A stretch of 57,770 bases of DNA from Methyloversatilis sp. (GCF_030696805.1 NZ_JAUYRO010000086.1:1-57770); one strand, 5' to 3'. Shown: positions 7,392 through 16,294, counted from the first letter of the stretch. Notes: a model not told the origin generated them from the sequence alone. Numbers and translations: made by a program.

Positions 7392-8257
7392 AGGCCGGCT
7401 TCATCGGCCTGGGCGCGATGGGGCGCGCGATGGCCGCCAATCTGCTGCGCGCCGGCCATGACGTCGCCGTTTGGGCGCGTCGCGCCGAGTCGATGGCGCC
7501 GCTGGTCGCGCTCGGCGCCCGTGCTGCCGCCTCACCTGCGGACTGCGCGCGCGGGGCGGATGCCGTGCTGTGCATGGTGACGGCGGGACCGGACGTGCGT
7601 CAGGTCGCGCTCGGCGCCGACGGCGTGATCGAAGGCGCGTCGCCCGGCTGCGTGTTCATCGACCACAGCACGATTCCGCCCTCCACCGCGCGCGACATCG
7701 CCGCTGCGCTGGCCCGACGCGGCATCGACATGCTCGATGCCCCCGTGTCCGGCGGCGAACGGGGCGCAATCGACGCCAGCCTGTCCATCATGGCGGGCGG
7801 CGATGCGGCGGTGTTCGAGCGCATGCGGCCGCTGCTGTCGTCGGTCGGCCGTACGCTGGTGCATGTCGGGCCGAATGGCGCCGGCCAGGTCGCCAAGGCG
7901 TGCAACCAGCTTCTGCTGTGTGCCTTCATCGAAGCGGCGGCCGAGGCGGCGCGGCTGGCCAGCGCGAACGGTGTCGATTTCGGCACGGTACGCGAGGCGG
8001 TGATGCACGGCTCGGCGGGATCCAGGGCACTCGACCTGTTCGGCGGCAGGATGGCCGCGCGCGATTTTTCGGCCGGCGTTCAGGCACGCCTGCACCACAA
8101 GGACATGGGTATCGTAATGGGCGAGGCGGCGTCGCTCGGCCTGGCGCTGCCGCTGTCGGCCGCCGTATGGCAGCAGCTCAATGCGCTGATGGGGCAGGGC
8201 GGCGCGAGCCGCGACACCTCGGCGCTGCTGACCGTACTCGAAGCATCACAGACCTGA
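7388..8257 (+). CDS. Second beta-hydroxyacid dehydrogenase (tandem paralogue)
   Basis: This 289-residue protein starts at the ATG overlapping the stop of its neighbour (ATGA), so the two are translationally coupled. It has the same family landmarks: GFIGLGAMGRAMAANLL, DAPVSGGERGAID and GAGQVAKACNQ. The two proteins align end to end but differ in about half their residues, which points to an old duplication with different substrates rather than a recent copy. The active-site lysine is kept in both. The histidine kinase gene begins 14 bp downstream, so all three may be one transcript. Confidence 0.87.
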   Translation: MKAGFIGLGAMGRAMAANLLRAGHDVAVWARRAESMAPLVALGARAAASPADCARGADAVLCMVTAGPDVRQVALGADGVIEGASPGCVFIDHSTIPPSTARDIAAALARRGIDMLDAPVSGGERGAIDASLSIMAGGDAAVFERMRPLLSSVGRTLVHVGPNGAGQVAKACNQLLLCAFIEAAAEAARLASANGVDFGTVREAVMHGSAGSRALDLFGGRMAARDFSAGVQARLHHKDMGIVMGEAASLGLALPLSAAVWQQLNALMGQGGASRDTSALLTVLEASQT

Positions 8258-8271
8258 GGGCGGCGCGCCCG

Positions 8272-10317
8272 ATGCGACTGATTTCAGCCTTGCGTGGGGG
8301 TTCCGTCCGGGCGCGCCTGCTGCTGCTGGTGCTGGCGCCACCGTTGCTGATGCTGCCGCTGCTGATCGGGCTGGTGGTGTACTGGGGCAATTCGGCTTAC
8401 GACCGCTTGCTGGTATACAAGGTGAACGCCGAACTGACGATTGCCCGTCAGTACCTCGACCGGGTGCTCGAAGCGCAGAAGCTGGCGGTGGCCGGGCTGG
8501 CCGGATCGGGCCGCCTGCGCAGCGCCCTGGGCGACGATGCGACGCTGGGCGCCATGCTGGCGCAGCAGGCGACGTCGCGCCGCTTCGACTACCTGCACCT
8601 GATCGACGATGCCGGCCGCGTCATCGCCAGTTCCACCGACGAATACGGTCCGCATCGTACGCACCCCGGCGACACGCCGCGGAGCCACTGGCCGGTGGTT
8701 GCTGCGGCGCTGGCCGGTGAAGCGCAGGTGGCGCTGTCCATCTTCAGCGCGCCGGAGCTTGAGCAGATCGGTCCGCCGCTGCGCGAGCGGGCCCGTCTGG
8801 CCATCGTGCCGACCGAAAATGCTCGTCCGGACCCGCGCACTGAGGAAGAGCGCGGCATGATGATCCATGTCGCCAGTCCGGTGGTCGATGCCCAGGGGCG
8901 GCAGATCGCGGTGCTCGAAGGCGGTCAGCTGCTGAACCGCAATCTCGACTTCGTCGATACGATCAATGATCTGGTCTACAACGACGGCGCGCTGCCGCTC
9001 GGTTCGCGCGGCACCGCCACGCTGTTTCTCGACGACGTGCGCATCGCCACCAATGTGCGCATGTTCGGCGGTGACCGCGCGCTCGGCACGCGCGTGTCGG
9101 CGGCGGTGCGGCATCGCGTGCTCGACAATGGCGAGCGCTGGCTGGACCGCGCTTTCGTCGTGAACGACTGGTATGTATCCGGCTACGAGCCGGTGGTCGA
9201 CGGCGAGGGGAGGCGCGTCGGCATGCTGTACGTCGGTTTTCTCGAAGCACCGTTCCGCGACGTGAAGCAGAACATCCTGGCGGCATTGATCGCGCTGTTC
9301 GCGCTCATCATGGCGACCGGGGTCGTGCTGTCGCTGCGCGGAGCGCGCAGCATCTTCCGGCCGATCGAGCGCATGGACGCAACGATCAGCGCGGTCGAGC
9401 AGGGCGACGCCGCGGCGCGCACCGGTACCGTATCGGGCGGCGAGGAAGTGGCCCGTCTCGCGGCCCATCTCGACACCCTGCTCGACACCGTGGCGGCGCG
9501 CGAGGCGGAACTGAAACAGCTCAACGCCGAACTTGACCACAAGGTCGTCGAGCGCACGGCCGAACTGCGGCAAACCCAGCGCCAGCTGGTCCGCTCGGAG
9601 AAGCTGGCAGCGATCGGCCAGTTGACCGCCGGCGTGGCACACGAGATCAACAACCCGATCGCCGTCATGCAGGGCAATCTGGACCTGATGCGCGAACTGC
9701 TGGGCGACGCCGCCAGTGGCGTTGCGACCGAAATCCGTCTGCTCGACGAACAGATCAACCGCATCCGGCTGATCGTCACGAAGCTGCTGCAGTACGCGCG
9801 GCCGGGTGAATTCGCCGGCTACATCGACGACGTGGACGTGTCTGCGCTGCTGCGCGATACAGTGCCGCTGGTGCTGCACCAGGTGCCGGCACCTGCGGTC
9901 GAGATCGTGTTCGATCTGCAGGCGAAGACGCGCGTGCGCATCAACCGCGACGAACTGCAGCAGGTGCTGGTCAACCTGATGGTCAATGCGCTGCACGCCA
10001 TGCCCGGTGGCGGTACGCTGACACTGGTCAGCCGCGAGCGCGGCGAACCGGCCGGCGCGGGGCATGGTGTCGATATTCTGGTACGCGACACCGGTCACGG
10101 CATCGCTGCGGAAAATCTTGGCCGCGTGTTTGATCCGTTTTTCACGACCAAGCGCGCCGAAGGCACCGGACTTGGCCTGTCCGTGTCACTCGGCCTGGTC
10201 GAGCGCTACGGCGGCAGCATCACGGTGAGCAGCACACCGGGCGAGGGCAGCTGTTTCACCGTGCATCTGTTGGCCGAGCCGGTGTTCCGCGGCAGCGATG
10301 GCGTGCCGCTCAGGTGA
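8272..10317 (+). CDS. Membrane sensor histidine kinase with double-Cache-type periplasmic domain
   Basis: This 681-residue kinase has a first transmembrane helix at about 10-40, a large periplasmic Cache-like sensor (about 45-325) with the usual FDYLHLIDDAGRVIASS strand, and a second helix near 330-355. A HAMP segment, a coiled coil, and a His-box with HEINNP (phospho-accepting His457) follow. The ATPase domain has N, G1 (DTGHGI) and G2 (GTGLGLSVSLG) boxes. The HEINNP box and the Cache domain resemble DctB/NtrY-like kinases that sense small carboxylates or other nutrients. No response regulator is adjacent, so its partner is unknown. The ATG at 8272 lies 14 bp after the dehydrogenase stop. 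Confidence 0.88.
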   Translation: MRLISALRGGSVRARLLLLVLAPPLLMLPLLIGLVVYWGNSAYDRLLVYKVNAELTIARQYLDRVLEAQKLAVAGLAGSGRLRSALGDDATLGAMLAQQATSRRFDYLHLIDDAGRVIASSTDEYGPHRTHPGDTPRSHWPVVAAALAGEAQVALSIFSAPELEQIGPPLRERARLAIVPTENARPDPRTEEERGMMIHVASPVVDAQGRQIAVLEGGQLLNRNLDFVDTINDLVYNDGALPLGSRGTATLFLDDVRIATNVRMFGGDRALGTRVSAAVRHRVLDNGERWLDRAFVVNDWYVSGYEPVVDGEGRRVGMLYVGFLEAPFRDVKQNILAALIALFALIMATGVVLSLRGARSIFRPIERMDATISAVEQGDAAARTGTVSGGEEVARLAAHLDTLLDTVAAREAELKQLNAELDHKVVERTAELRQTQRQLVRSEKLAAIGQLTAGVAHEINNPIAVMQGNLDLMRELLGDAASGVATEIRLLDEQINRIRLIVTKLLQYARPGEFAGYIDDVDVSALLRDTVPLVLHQVPAPAVEIVFDLQAKTRVRINRDELQQVLVNLMVNALHAMPGGGTLTLVSRERGEPAGAGHGVDILVRDTGHGIAAENLGRVFDPFFTTKRAEGTGLGLSVSLGLVERYGGSITVSSTPGEGSCFTVHLLAEPVFRGSDGVPLR

Positions 10318-10359
10318 GGCGCGCCGGATGGCTCCAGCGCATCCTCCGCGGCGGGCCCC

Positions 10360-11565
10360 TTACCTCACGATCGAAAAACCGACCCGGAACTGGGCCGGTC
10401 CGCTGCGGTTGTAGTCGACCAGGCTTTCGCCATAACCATTGAAATACTGGAAGTGCAGGAAGCCGCCGGCGCCTGCATCTGCGATCAGCAGGCGCCTGAG
10501 CCGGTACGACAGATCGATCTGCAGCGAACCCTGGCTGCCCGGATAGCTTTCGGCCTTGAGCAGCCAGCCGTCATCGTTGCCCACCTCGACGCCGAGCAGT
10601 GCATAGCCGCGGTAGCGCGAAATGTCGCGGTTGGTCGGGTCGCGGTCGGTGTAGTCGAACACCTTCAGCGAGGCACCGACATGGGTGTTGTGATCAACGT
10701 CCCAGCGCCACGACGGCTTCACGAACAAGGTGTCGATCGAGCGGGATTCGTCGGCGTCGCGACCGTTGGACTGGTGCTCGTAACCGGCCTGCGCGGTGAA
10801 GGTGTGGCGCGAACCGATCTGCCGGTACGGACCGAATTCGTAGAAAAAGCTGGGCTTGTAGACGCTGTCGCGGAACGGCTTGGAATCGGTGCTCCAGTCC
10901 CAGATCGACGTTTGCGTGTAGCCGAAATGCAGGCCGGTCAGCACCTCGCCGACCGGAATTACGGTCGCCCAGCCGTCCGGGTCGAACAGCCGGAATTTGA
11001 ATGACAGCTGGAAGCGCGCCGTGGTGTCGCCGCGCGAGCCGGCGACGAAATACACCGGTTCGTGCGTGGACAGGCCGAGCCGGGTGCGGCCAAGATTCAC
11101 GACGCCGGTCGGCTCATCAGCGGCGACGTCTCCGTTCGCGGCCTTGACGGCGGCCGGTGTCGTGACGCCCACGGCGCCGGTTGCCAGCGGCGCCGGCTTC
11201 AGTTGCACCAGCAGCACGCTGGACGCCGCGCTGGTCAGTTCGATGCGACCGGTACCTTCGAGATCGGTCGGGAATACCGCCGCATATTCGCGCCGGCCGG
11301 CCTCGGCCGGCGCACTCGCGCGCAACGCGACGTCGGCGGCCCGCACGCCGACGATGACGCGTGCCTTCAGATCGTCAGGCAAGGCTTCCCCTGCTGTAGA
11401 AATGACGGTCAGTGTCAGCGGCAGGCCCGGCTCGATCTGCGTCTGGCGCGTGGCAAGCAGCAGATCCGCCTGGGCGGGCAGGGTGGTCAGTGCCGCAAGC
11501 AGTCCGGCCAGCAGACCGATGGTCGGTCGGGAGAGTAAAAAAGGAGGGCGGGAAGTGCTGTGCAT
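10360..11565 (-). CDS. pldA: Outer-membrane phospholipase A PldA
   Basis: This 401-residue outer-membrane enzyme removes acyl chains from phospholipids that reach the outer leaflet. Residues 1-33 are a signal peptide ending in AQA. Residues 34-150 are an extra N-terminal region with a beta-rich domain and a linker. The OMPLA barrel follows. The catalytic motif HQSNGRD places His264 and Ser266 as nucleophile pair. The residue 14 after His264, where E. coli has Asn156, is Asp278, by my alignment. The C-terminus ends in a barrel strand (QFRVGFSIVR). It lies downstream of amtB with a 106-bp gap and may be a separate unit. Confidence 0.88.
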   Translation of the reverse strand: MHSTSRPPFLLSRPTIGLLAGLLAALTTLPAQADLLLATRQTQIEPGLPLTLTVISTAGEALPDDLKARVIVGVRAADVALRASAPAEAGRREYAAVFPTDLEGTGRIELTSAASSVLLVQLKPAPLATGAVGVTTPAAVKAANGDVAADEPTGVVNLGRTRLGLSTHEPVYFVAGSRGDTTARFQLSFKFRLFDPDGWATVIPVGEVLTGLHFGYTQTSIWDWSTDSKPFRDSVYKPSFFYEFGPYRQIGSRHTFTAQAGYEHQSNGRDADESRSIDTLFVKPSWRWDVDHNTHVGASLKVFDYTDRDPTNRDISRYRGYALLGVEVGNDDGWLLKAESYPGSQGSLQIDLSYRLRRLLIADAGAGGFLHFQYFNGYGESLVDYNRSGPAQFRVGFSIVR

Positions 11566-11671
11566 GGGAAAGCTCCGTGGAAGACCGCGCGATTGTGCGC
11601 CCTCCCGGCGCCTCCCGCTGTCGCCGGCCCCGCACTCCGACCGTCACCGCCCGCCTACAGGGACCGTCGCT

Positions 11672-12874
11672 TCACCATGACGTTTCCCGTTCGGGTGACG
11701 CGCTGATCCGGTGAATGGCGAGGTCGGCGCCCTCGTGCTCCTGTTCCGGATCGAGCCGGATGCCGACGACAGCCTTCAGCAGACCGTAGATGATGAAGCC
11801 GCCGCCCAGTGCGATCAGCACGCCGGCGACGCTGCCCGCCAGTTGCGACAGGAAGCTCACGTTGCCCAGACCGCCCAGTGCCTCCATGCCGAAGATGCCG
11901 GCTGCGATGCCGCCCCAGGTGCCGCACAGGCCGTGCAGCGGCCACACACCGAGCACGTCGTCGATCTTCCAGCGGTTCTGGGTCAGCGTGAACATCCACA
12001 CGAACAGCCCGCCGGCGACCGCGCCGGTTGCCAGCGCACCGAGCGGATGCATCAGGTCCGATCCGGCACACACGGCGACCAGTCCGGCCAATGGTCCGTT
12101 GTGCGTGAAGCCCGGGTCATTGCGGCCGGCGACCAGCGCAGCCAGTGTGCCGCCGACCATGGCCATCAGCGAATTGACCGCCACCAGGCCGTTCACGCCT
12201 TCGAGCTTCTGGGCGCTCATGACGTTGAAGCCGAACCAGCCCACGGTCAGTATCCAGGCGCCCAGTGCGAGGAAGGGAATGCTCGACGGCGGATGCGCCG
12301 AAATGCCGCCGTCGCGCGAGTAGCGTCCGCGTCGGGCGCCGAGCAGCAGCACCGCGGCGAGCGCGATCCAGCCTCCGACGGCGTGCACCACGATGGACCC
12401 TGCAAAATCATGGAACGGATGGCCGAATTGCGCCTCCATCCACGACTGGAATCCATGGTTGCCGTTCCAGACCATGCCTTCGAAGAACGGGTAGAGCAGG
12501 CCGACGATCAGCGCCGTGGCAGCCACCTGCGGCCAGAAGCGCGCCCGCTCGGCGATGCCGCCGGATACGATGGCCGGAATGGCCGCCGCGAAGGTCAGCA
12601 GGAAGAAAAATTTCACCAGGTCGTAACCGCTCGACTGGGTCAATGCGGTCGCGCTGCCGAAGAAGCTGACACCGTAGGCGATGCCGTAGCCAACGAAAAA
12701 GTACAGCAAGGTCGATACGCAGAAATCGACCAGAATCTTGACCAGTGCATTGACCTGATTCTTGCGCCTGACCGTGCCGACTTCGAGAAAGGCAAATCCG
12801 GCGTGCATCGCGAGCACCATGATGGCGCCGAGCAGTACGAACAGCACATCGGTCGATGTCTTGAAACTTTCCAT
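11672..12874 (-). CDS. amtB: Ammonium transporter AmtB
   Basis: This 400-residue Amt/Rhesus channel of the inner membrane has about 11 helices. The pore histidine is seen in HDFAGSIVVH, and the second conserved segment is GSDLMHPLGALATG. GGAGGAATC stands directly before the ATG at 12874. The start further upstream at 12934 has no family sequence. Unusually, no glnK/glnB gene accompanies it on either side. A sigma-54 promoter and NtrC-type sites precede it, so it is expected to be induced under nitrogen limitation. Divergent from it is gdhA, which would assimilate the imported ammonium. Confidence 0.94.
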   Translation of the reverse strand: MESFKTSTDVLFVLLGAIMVLAMHAGFAFLEVGTVRRKNQVNALVKILVDFCVSTLLYFFVGYGIAYGVSFFGSATALTQSSGYDLVKFFFLLTFAAAIPAIVSGGIAERARFWPQVAATALIVGLLYPFFEGMVWNGNHGFQSWMEAQFGHPFHDFAGSIVVHAVGGWIALAAVLLLGARRGRYSRDGGISAHPPSSIPFLALGAWILTVGWFGFNVMSAQKLEGVNGLVAVNSLMAMVGGTLAALVAGRNDPGFTHNGPLAGLVAVCAGSDLMHPLGALATGAVAGGLFVWMFTLTQNRWKIDDVLGVWPLHGLCGTWGGIAAGIFGMEALGGLGNVSFLSQLAGSVAGVLIALGGGFIIYGLLKAVVGIRLDPEQEHEGADLAIHRISASPERETSW

Positions 12875-12907
12875 GATTCCTCCACGATTCACCGTGGCGG
12901 TGCGAAA

Positions 12908-12923
12908 AGCAAAGAGCGCACCA
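12908..12923 (-). promoter_or_regulatory. Sigma-54 (-24/-12) promoter for amtB
   Basis: The minus strand reads TGGTGCGCTCTTTGCT. GG and GC are exactly 10 nt apart and -12 is a perfect TTGCT. Transcription would start near 12897, leaving a short leader of about 22 nt to the amtB ATG. Confidence 0.7.
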
Positions 12924-12949
12924 GCTAAAGGCATTCATGACGGAGGGAT

Positions 12950-12966
12950 TGCACCGTTCGTGTGCG
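12950..12966. promoter_or_regulatory. NtrC-type site 1 (amtB/gdhA gap)
   Basis: TGCACCGTTCGTGTGCG contains the dyad GCAC-N7-GTGC with the outer T of the NtrC consensus. Its centre is about -61 from the predicted amtB start. Confidence 0.55.
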
Positions 12967-12999
12967 GAAACGCTGTTTCATCGAGGGCACGCCATCATA

Positions 13000-13016
13000 T
13001 GCACTGCTGCAGTGCG
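13000..13016. promoter_or_regulatory. NtrC-type site 2 (amtB/gdhA gap)
   Basis: TGCACTGCTGCAGTGCG is a second GCAC-N7-GTGC dyad, 50 bp (about five helical turns) from site 1, centred near -111 for amtB. Confidence 0.6.
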
Positions 13017-13066
13017 GGAGAATTTCCCGTTTTGGGTTGCCTGTCGCTGCCCACATCACGCGGTAT

Positions 13067-13083
13067 CGCACCAGAAAAGTGCG
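13067..13083. promoter_or_regulatory. NtrC-type site 3 (amtB/gdhA gap)
   Basis: CGCACCAGAAAAGTGCG is a third GCAC-N7-GTGC dyad, lacking the outer T. It lies 72 bp before the gdhA start codon, so it could act on gdhA as well as, or instead of, amtB. Confidence 0.45.
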
Positions 13084-13154
13084 AATCAACGTAATTTCCC
13101 TCAGAATGCGCGCCCTTGGTGCATTGAATGTCCTGACTCTTCCTGGAGAAACGA

Positions 13155-14498
13155 GTGAAACACAGCAATTTCGGAGCATTCATCGCCCACGTCGACACCC
13201 GTAATCCGGGGCAGCCGGAATATCTGCAGGCGGTGACCGAGGTCATGGAAAGCCTGTGGCCGCATATCGAAACGCACCCGCATCTTGCCGAACACGCGCT
13301 GCTCGACCGGCTGGTCGAACCCGAGCGGGTGTTGATGTTCCGCGTGTCCTGGGTTGACGACAAAGGTGACGTTCAGGTCAATCGCGGTTACCGCATCCAG
13401 CACAGTTCGGCCATCGGCCCGTACAAGGGCGGCATCCGCTTTCATCCATCGGTGAACCTGTCGATCCTCAAGTTTCTGGCTTTCGAGCAGACCTTCAAGA
13501 ATGCACTGACCACGCTGCCGATGGGCGGCGGCAAGGGCGGTTCGGACTTCGATCCGAAAGGCCGCAGCCCGGGGGAGGTGATGCGCTTCTGCCAGGCCTT
13601 CGTGTCGGAACTGTTCCGTCACATCGGGTCCGACACCGACGTGCCCGCGGGCGACATCGGCGTCGGTGGCCGGGAAGTCGGCTTCATGGCAGGCATGATG
13701 AAAAAGCTCAGCAACCGCGCCGACTGCGTGTTCACCGGCAAGGGCCTCAGTTTCGGCGGTTCGTTGATCCGGCCGGAGGCGACCGGCTATGGCACGGTGT
13801 ATTTCGCCGAGGAAATGCTCTGCCATGCCGGACAGTCGATGGACGGCATGCGCGTTGCGGTATCCGGTTCGGGCAATGTCGCGCAGTACGCAATCGAAAA
13901 GGCAATGGCCTTTGGCGCGCGCGTCGTGACGGCGTCGGATTCAGCCGGTACGGTGATCGATGAAGACGGCTTCACGCCGGAAAAGCTGGCCATCCTGATG
14001 GACCTGAAGAATCGCGCCTACGGTCGCATCAGCGATTACGCGAAGCAGGTCGGCGCGCGCTTCGAAGCCGGTGTGCGCCCCTGGCAGGTGCCGGTCGGGT
14101 TGGCCTTGCCATGCGCGACGCAGAATGAACTCGACGAGCGCGACGCCCGCACGCTGATCGCCAATGGCGTGAAGTGCGTGGCCGAAGGTGCGAACATGCC
14201 ATCGACCCTGGAAGCGGTGCGGGCATTCGAAGCGGCCGGCGTGCTGTATGCGCCGGGCAAGGCGTCGAACGCCGGCGGCGTCGCGACTTCGGGTCTGGAA
14301 ATGAGCCAGAACGCGATCCGGATGTCGTGGACGCGCGACGAAGTCGACGCCCGCCTGCTGCACATCATGCAGGGCATCCACGCCGCCTGCCTGCAGTACG
14401 GCAAGCGACCGGATGGCCGCCTGAGCTATGTCGACGGCGCCAACATCGCTGGCTTCGTCAAGGTGGCGGACGCCATGCTGGCGCAGGGCGTGATCTGA
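13155..14498 (+). CDS. gdhA: Glutamate dehydrogenase (NADP-type, 450-residue class)
   Basis: This 447-residue enzyme aminates 2-oxoglutarate to glutamate. The GTG start at 13155 follows TGGAGAA at good spacing. The substrate and catalytic region is intact: YKGGIRFHPSVN, then LPMGGGKGGSDFDPKG with the catalytic-type lysine 127, then the dinucleotide fold VAVSGSGNVAQYAIEKA. Length and motifs fit the hexameric bacterial anabolic form; NADP use is inferred from that class. It is divergent from amtB across a 280-bp gap containing three GCAC-N7-GTGC sites, linking ammonium import and fixation. It is convergent with bufC, 53 bp apart. Confidence 0.95.
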   Translation: MKHSNFGAFIAHVDTRNPGQPEYLQAVTEVMESLWPHIETHPHLAEHALLDRLVEPERVLMFRVSWVDDKGDVQVNRGYRIQHSSAIGPYKGGIRFHPSVNLSILKFLAFEQTFKNALTTLPMGGGKGGSDFDPKGRSPGEVMRFCQAFVSELFRHIGSDTDVPAGDIGVGGREVGFMAGMMKKLSNRADCVFTGKGLSFGGSLIRPEATGYGTVYFAEEMLCHAGQSMDGMRVAVSGSGNVAQYAIEKAMAFGARVVTASDSAGTVIDEDGFTPEKLAILMDLKNRAYGRISDYAKQVGARFEAGVRPWQVPVGLALPCATQNELDERDARTLIANGVKCVAEGANMPSTLEAVRAFEAAGVLYAPGKASNAGGVATSGLEMSQNAIRMSWTRDEVDARLLHIMQGIHAACLQYGKRPDGRLSYVDGANIAGFVKVADAMLAQGVI

Positions 14499-14551
14499 CG
14501 GACATCGCGCAGGAGCGCCTGTACGCGGTGCGGGCGAGCCTGTGCGTGTGG

Positions 14552-15319
14552 TCAGGGCTTGTTCGCTGCGACGACGAGCAACTCGTCATCGAGCCAGCGC
14601 GCCAGCCAGCCGCCGATCAGGGTCCGGGCATCTTCGGCGGTGACCGATGCGCACGCAGCGGCGAACGGGGTGCCGGATGCCATCGCCTCCAGCATGGCGG
14701 CTTCGTCGTCGCCGACCGACCGGAAGTGTGGCTGGAAGCCCTTGCGCCACACGAGCAGGCGGCCCGGCTGCGCCAGCACTTCGACCGGCGGCGGGGCTTC
14801 GCTGCGGTCCATCGCATGCCACAGGTCCAGCGTGTTGCGCGTGACAAACAACCATTGCGCCGTCGGGTGCAGGCGGAACACGACCTGCGCCCAGTCGTCG
14901 CCGTCGAAACTGCCGAGAATTTCGCCGGTGACCGGTTCGGCGTCGGCACCGTCGAAGGCCTGACGCAGGGCCCAGTCGAGCCGGGCCAGTTCCGACACCT
15001 CCGGGTCGTCCGGCCACGCCGCGCCCAGCCAGTCGGCGAAGCTGTCGCCGAAGGGCCGCAGGCTGAACTGGCTTGGCGGGTGGTCGGCGATCCAGGCAAG
15101 CGCGGTCGCTTCGAAACGCTCGTCGCCCAGCCACGCCCAGGTCTTGTCGAAGCTGTCCTTGAGCGTGTCGAGCAGGCGGACGCGGTAGGCATTGAAATAG
15201 ATCTGTGCGCGATCGGCCTTCGCCAGACCGCCGGCGTCGGCCAGGGTGTTCAGGAAGTCGTTCGGCCTGTCGTGCAGGTAATCGATGAATTGCGTCTGCT
15301 GGCTGGCGAGCGCGCTCAT
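14552..15319 (-). CDS. bufC: BufC-type partner protein (DUF2063, MbnC-like)
   Basis: This 255-residue protein has the DUF2063 N-terminal helical segment ([26 protein letters not shown]). DUF2063 proteins act with DUF692 iron enzymes to modify cysteines in a precursor peptide, as MbnC does with MbnB in methanobactin synthesis. The gene starts inside the end of bufB (ATGA overlap, 15316-15319), so the two are translationally coupled and probably made in equal amounts. It is the last gene of the operon and convergent with gdhA. Expected role: recognition of the precursor leader and support of the BufB active site. Confidence 0.85.
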   Translation of the reverse strand: MSALASQQTQFIDYLHDRPNDFLNTLADAGGLAKADRAQIYFNAYRVRLLDTLKDSFDKTWAWLGDERFEATALAWIADHPPSQFSLRPFGDSFADWLGAAWPDDPEVSELARLDWALRQAFDGADAEPVTGEILGSFDGDDWAQVVFRLHPTAQWLFVTRNTLDLWHAMDRSEAPPPVEVLAQPGRLLVWRKGFQPHFRSVGDDEAAMLEAMASGTPFAAACASVTAEDARTLIGGWLARWLDDELLVVAANKP

Positions 15320-16173
15320 GCGACGGCCTTTTCGAACGGTGCGCCGCGTTCGGCACGGATCGCGATGCGGCGGGCACGGTCGAGTTCGTGCAGTAGTTCG
15401 GGCAGTTCCGGAATGTGGTCGTCGCGTTCGATCATCGTCGCCACGTTGCCGAACATGCCGCAGGCAATTTCATACAGCGCCCACACTTCTTCGCACACCG
15501 GATGGTCGTGCGTGTCGACCAGGTGGTCGTCATGCGTCGAATGACCGGCCAGATGGATCTGCTGGATGCGGTTGGCTGGCATCGCTTGCAGGAAGTCGAG
15601 CGCGTCGAAGCCGTGATTGACGCTGCTGACATGGATATTGTTCACGTCGAGCAGCAGCAGGCAATCCGCCTCGTCGGCCACCCTGCGGATGAAATCCCAC
15701 TCGGTCGAGTCCGACATGCCGTAGCACAGATAGCTCGACACATTTTCGAGCACCAGCCGGCGCCCCAGTTCGTGCTGGACCTGACCGATCTTGCGCACCA
15801 GCAGGCGGGCGGATTCTTCGGTGTACGGCAGCGGCAGCAGGTCATGCGAATTGCGGCCGTTGAAGCCGGTCCAGCATAGGTGATCGGAAATCCACAGCGG
15901 ATCGATGCGGTCCGCCAGCCCCTTCAGTCGGGCGAGGTAGTGGCGATCAACCGGTTCGTCGGAGCCGATCGACAGCGCGACGCCGTGCATGGCCATCGGG
16001 TAGTCGGCGCGCAGCCGGTCCAGCATGGCCATCGGCTTGCCGCCGTCGACCATGAAGTTTTCGGAAACGATTTCCAGCCAGTCGAGCGGCGCCCGCTGTT
16101 CGAGCAACGCGGCGTAGTGGGCAGGGCGCAATCCCAGTCCGAATCCGGGTGATTCACGGGTCAAATTGTTCAT
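15316..16173 (-). CDS. bufB: BufB-type multinuclear iron oxygenase (DUF692, MbnB-like)
   Basis: This 285-residue TIM-barrel enzyme is of the DUF692 family, which holds two or three iron ions and oxidises cysteine to thiooxazole- or oxazolone/thioamide-type groups. Candidate metal ligands are in the expected order: His63 ([10 protein letters not shown]), His98 (ISDHLCW), Glu143 (VLENVSS), Asp176 and Asn178 (LDVNNIH), His207/His211 (IHLAGH), His222 and Glu249 (MIERDD). The ATG at 16173 has AGGA upstream; an ATG 12 codons earlier lacks a ribosome site. It lies 121 bp after the bufA stop and overlaps bufC by 4 bp. Confidence 0.9.
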   Translation of the reverse strand: MNNLTRESPGFGLGLRPAHYAALLEQRAPLDWLEIVSENFMVDGGKPMAMLDRLRADYPMAMHGVALSIGSDEPVDRHYLARLKGLADRIDPLWISDHLCWTGFNGRNSHDLLPLPYTEESARLLVRKIGQVQHELGRRLVLENVSSYLCYGMSDSTEWDFIRRVADEADCLLLLDVNNIHVSSVNHGFDALDFLQAMPANRIQQIHLAGHSTHDDHLVDTHDHPVCEEVWALYEIACGMFGNVATMIERDDHIPELPELLHELDRARRIAIRAERGAPFEKAVA

Positions 16174-16256
16174 GGGAGCGGTCCTGACAACCGGCGACAT
16201 GGCATGCAAGGAAGAGCCGTTCGCGACCGGGCCCCATGCCCTTGCAGGCGCGGAAT

Positions 16257-16270
16257 CCGTTCGCGAACGG
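16257..16270. repeat. Palindrome in the bufA-bufB spacer
   Basis: CCGTTCGCGAACGG is a perfect 14-bp palindrome, and its left half recurs at 16217-16226. In the operon mRNA a hairpin here could protect the bufA message and give more precursor than enzyme. Confidence 0.45.
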
Positions 16271-16294
16271 CGCGAAGCGACAACGGGAGCGTTC

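Noticed and set aside
8284-10098. Minus-strand frame of about 600 codons opposite the histidine kinase
   Set aside because: Antisense shadow with no motif; the kinase is complete on the plus strand.
13040-13154. Sigma-54 promoter for gdhA (TTGGTGC near the start)
   Set aside because: There is a GG element but no GC at the required 10-nt spacing.
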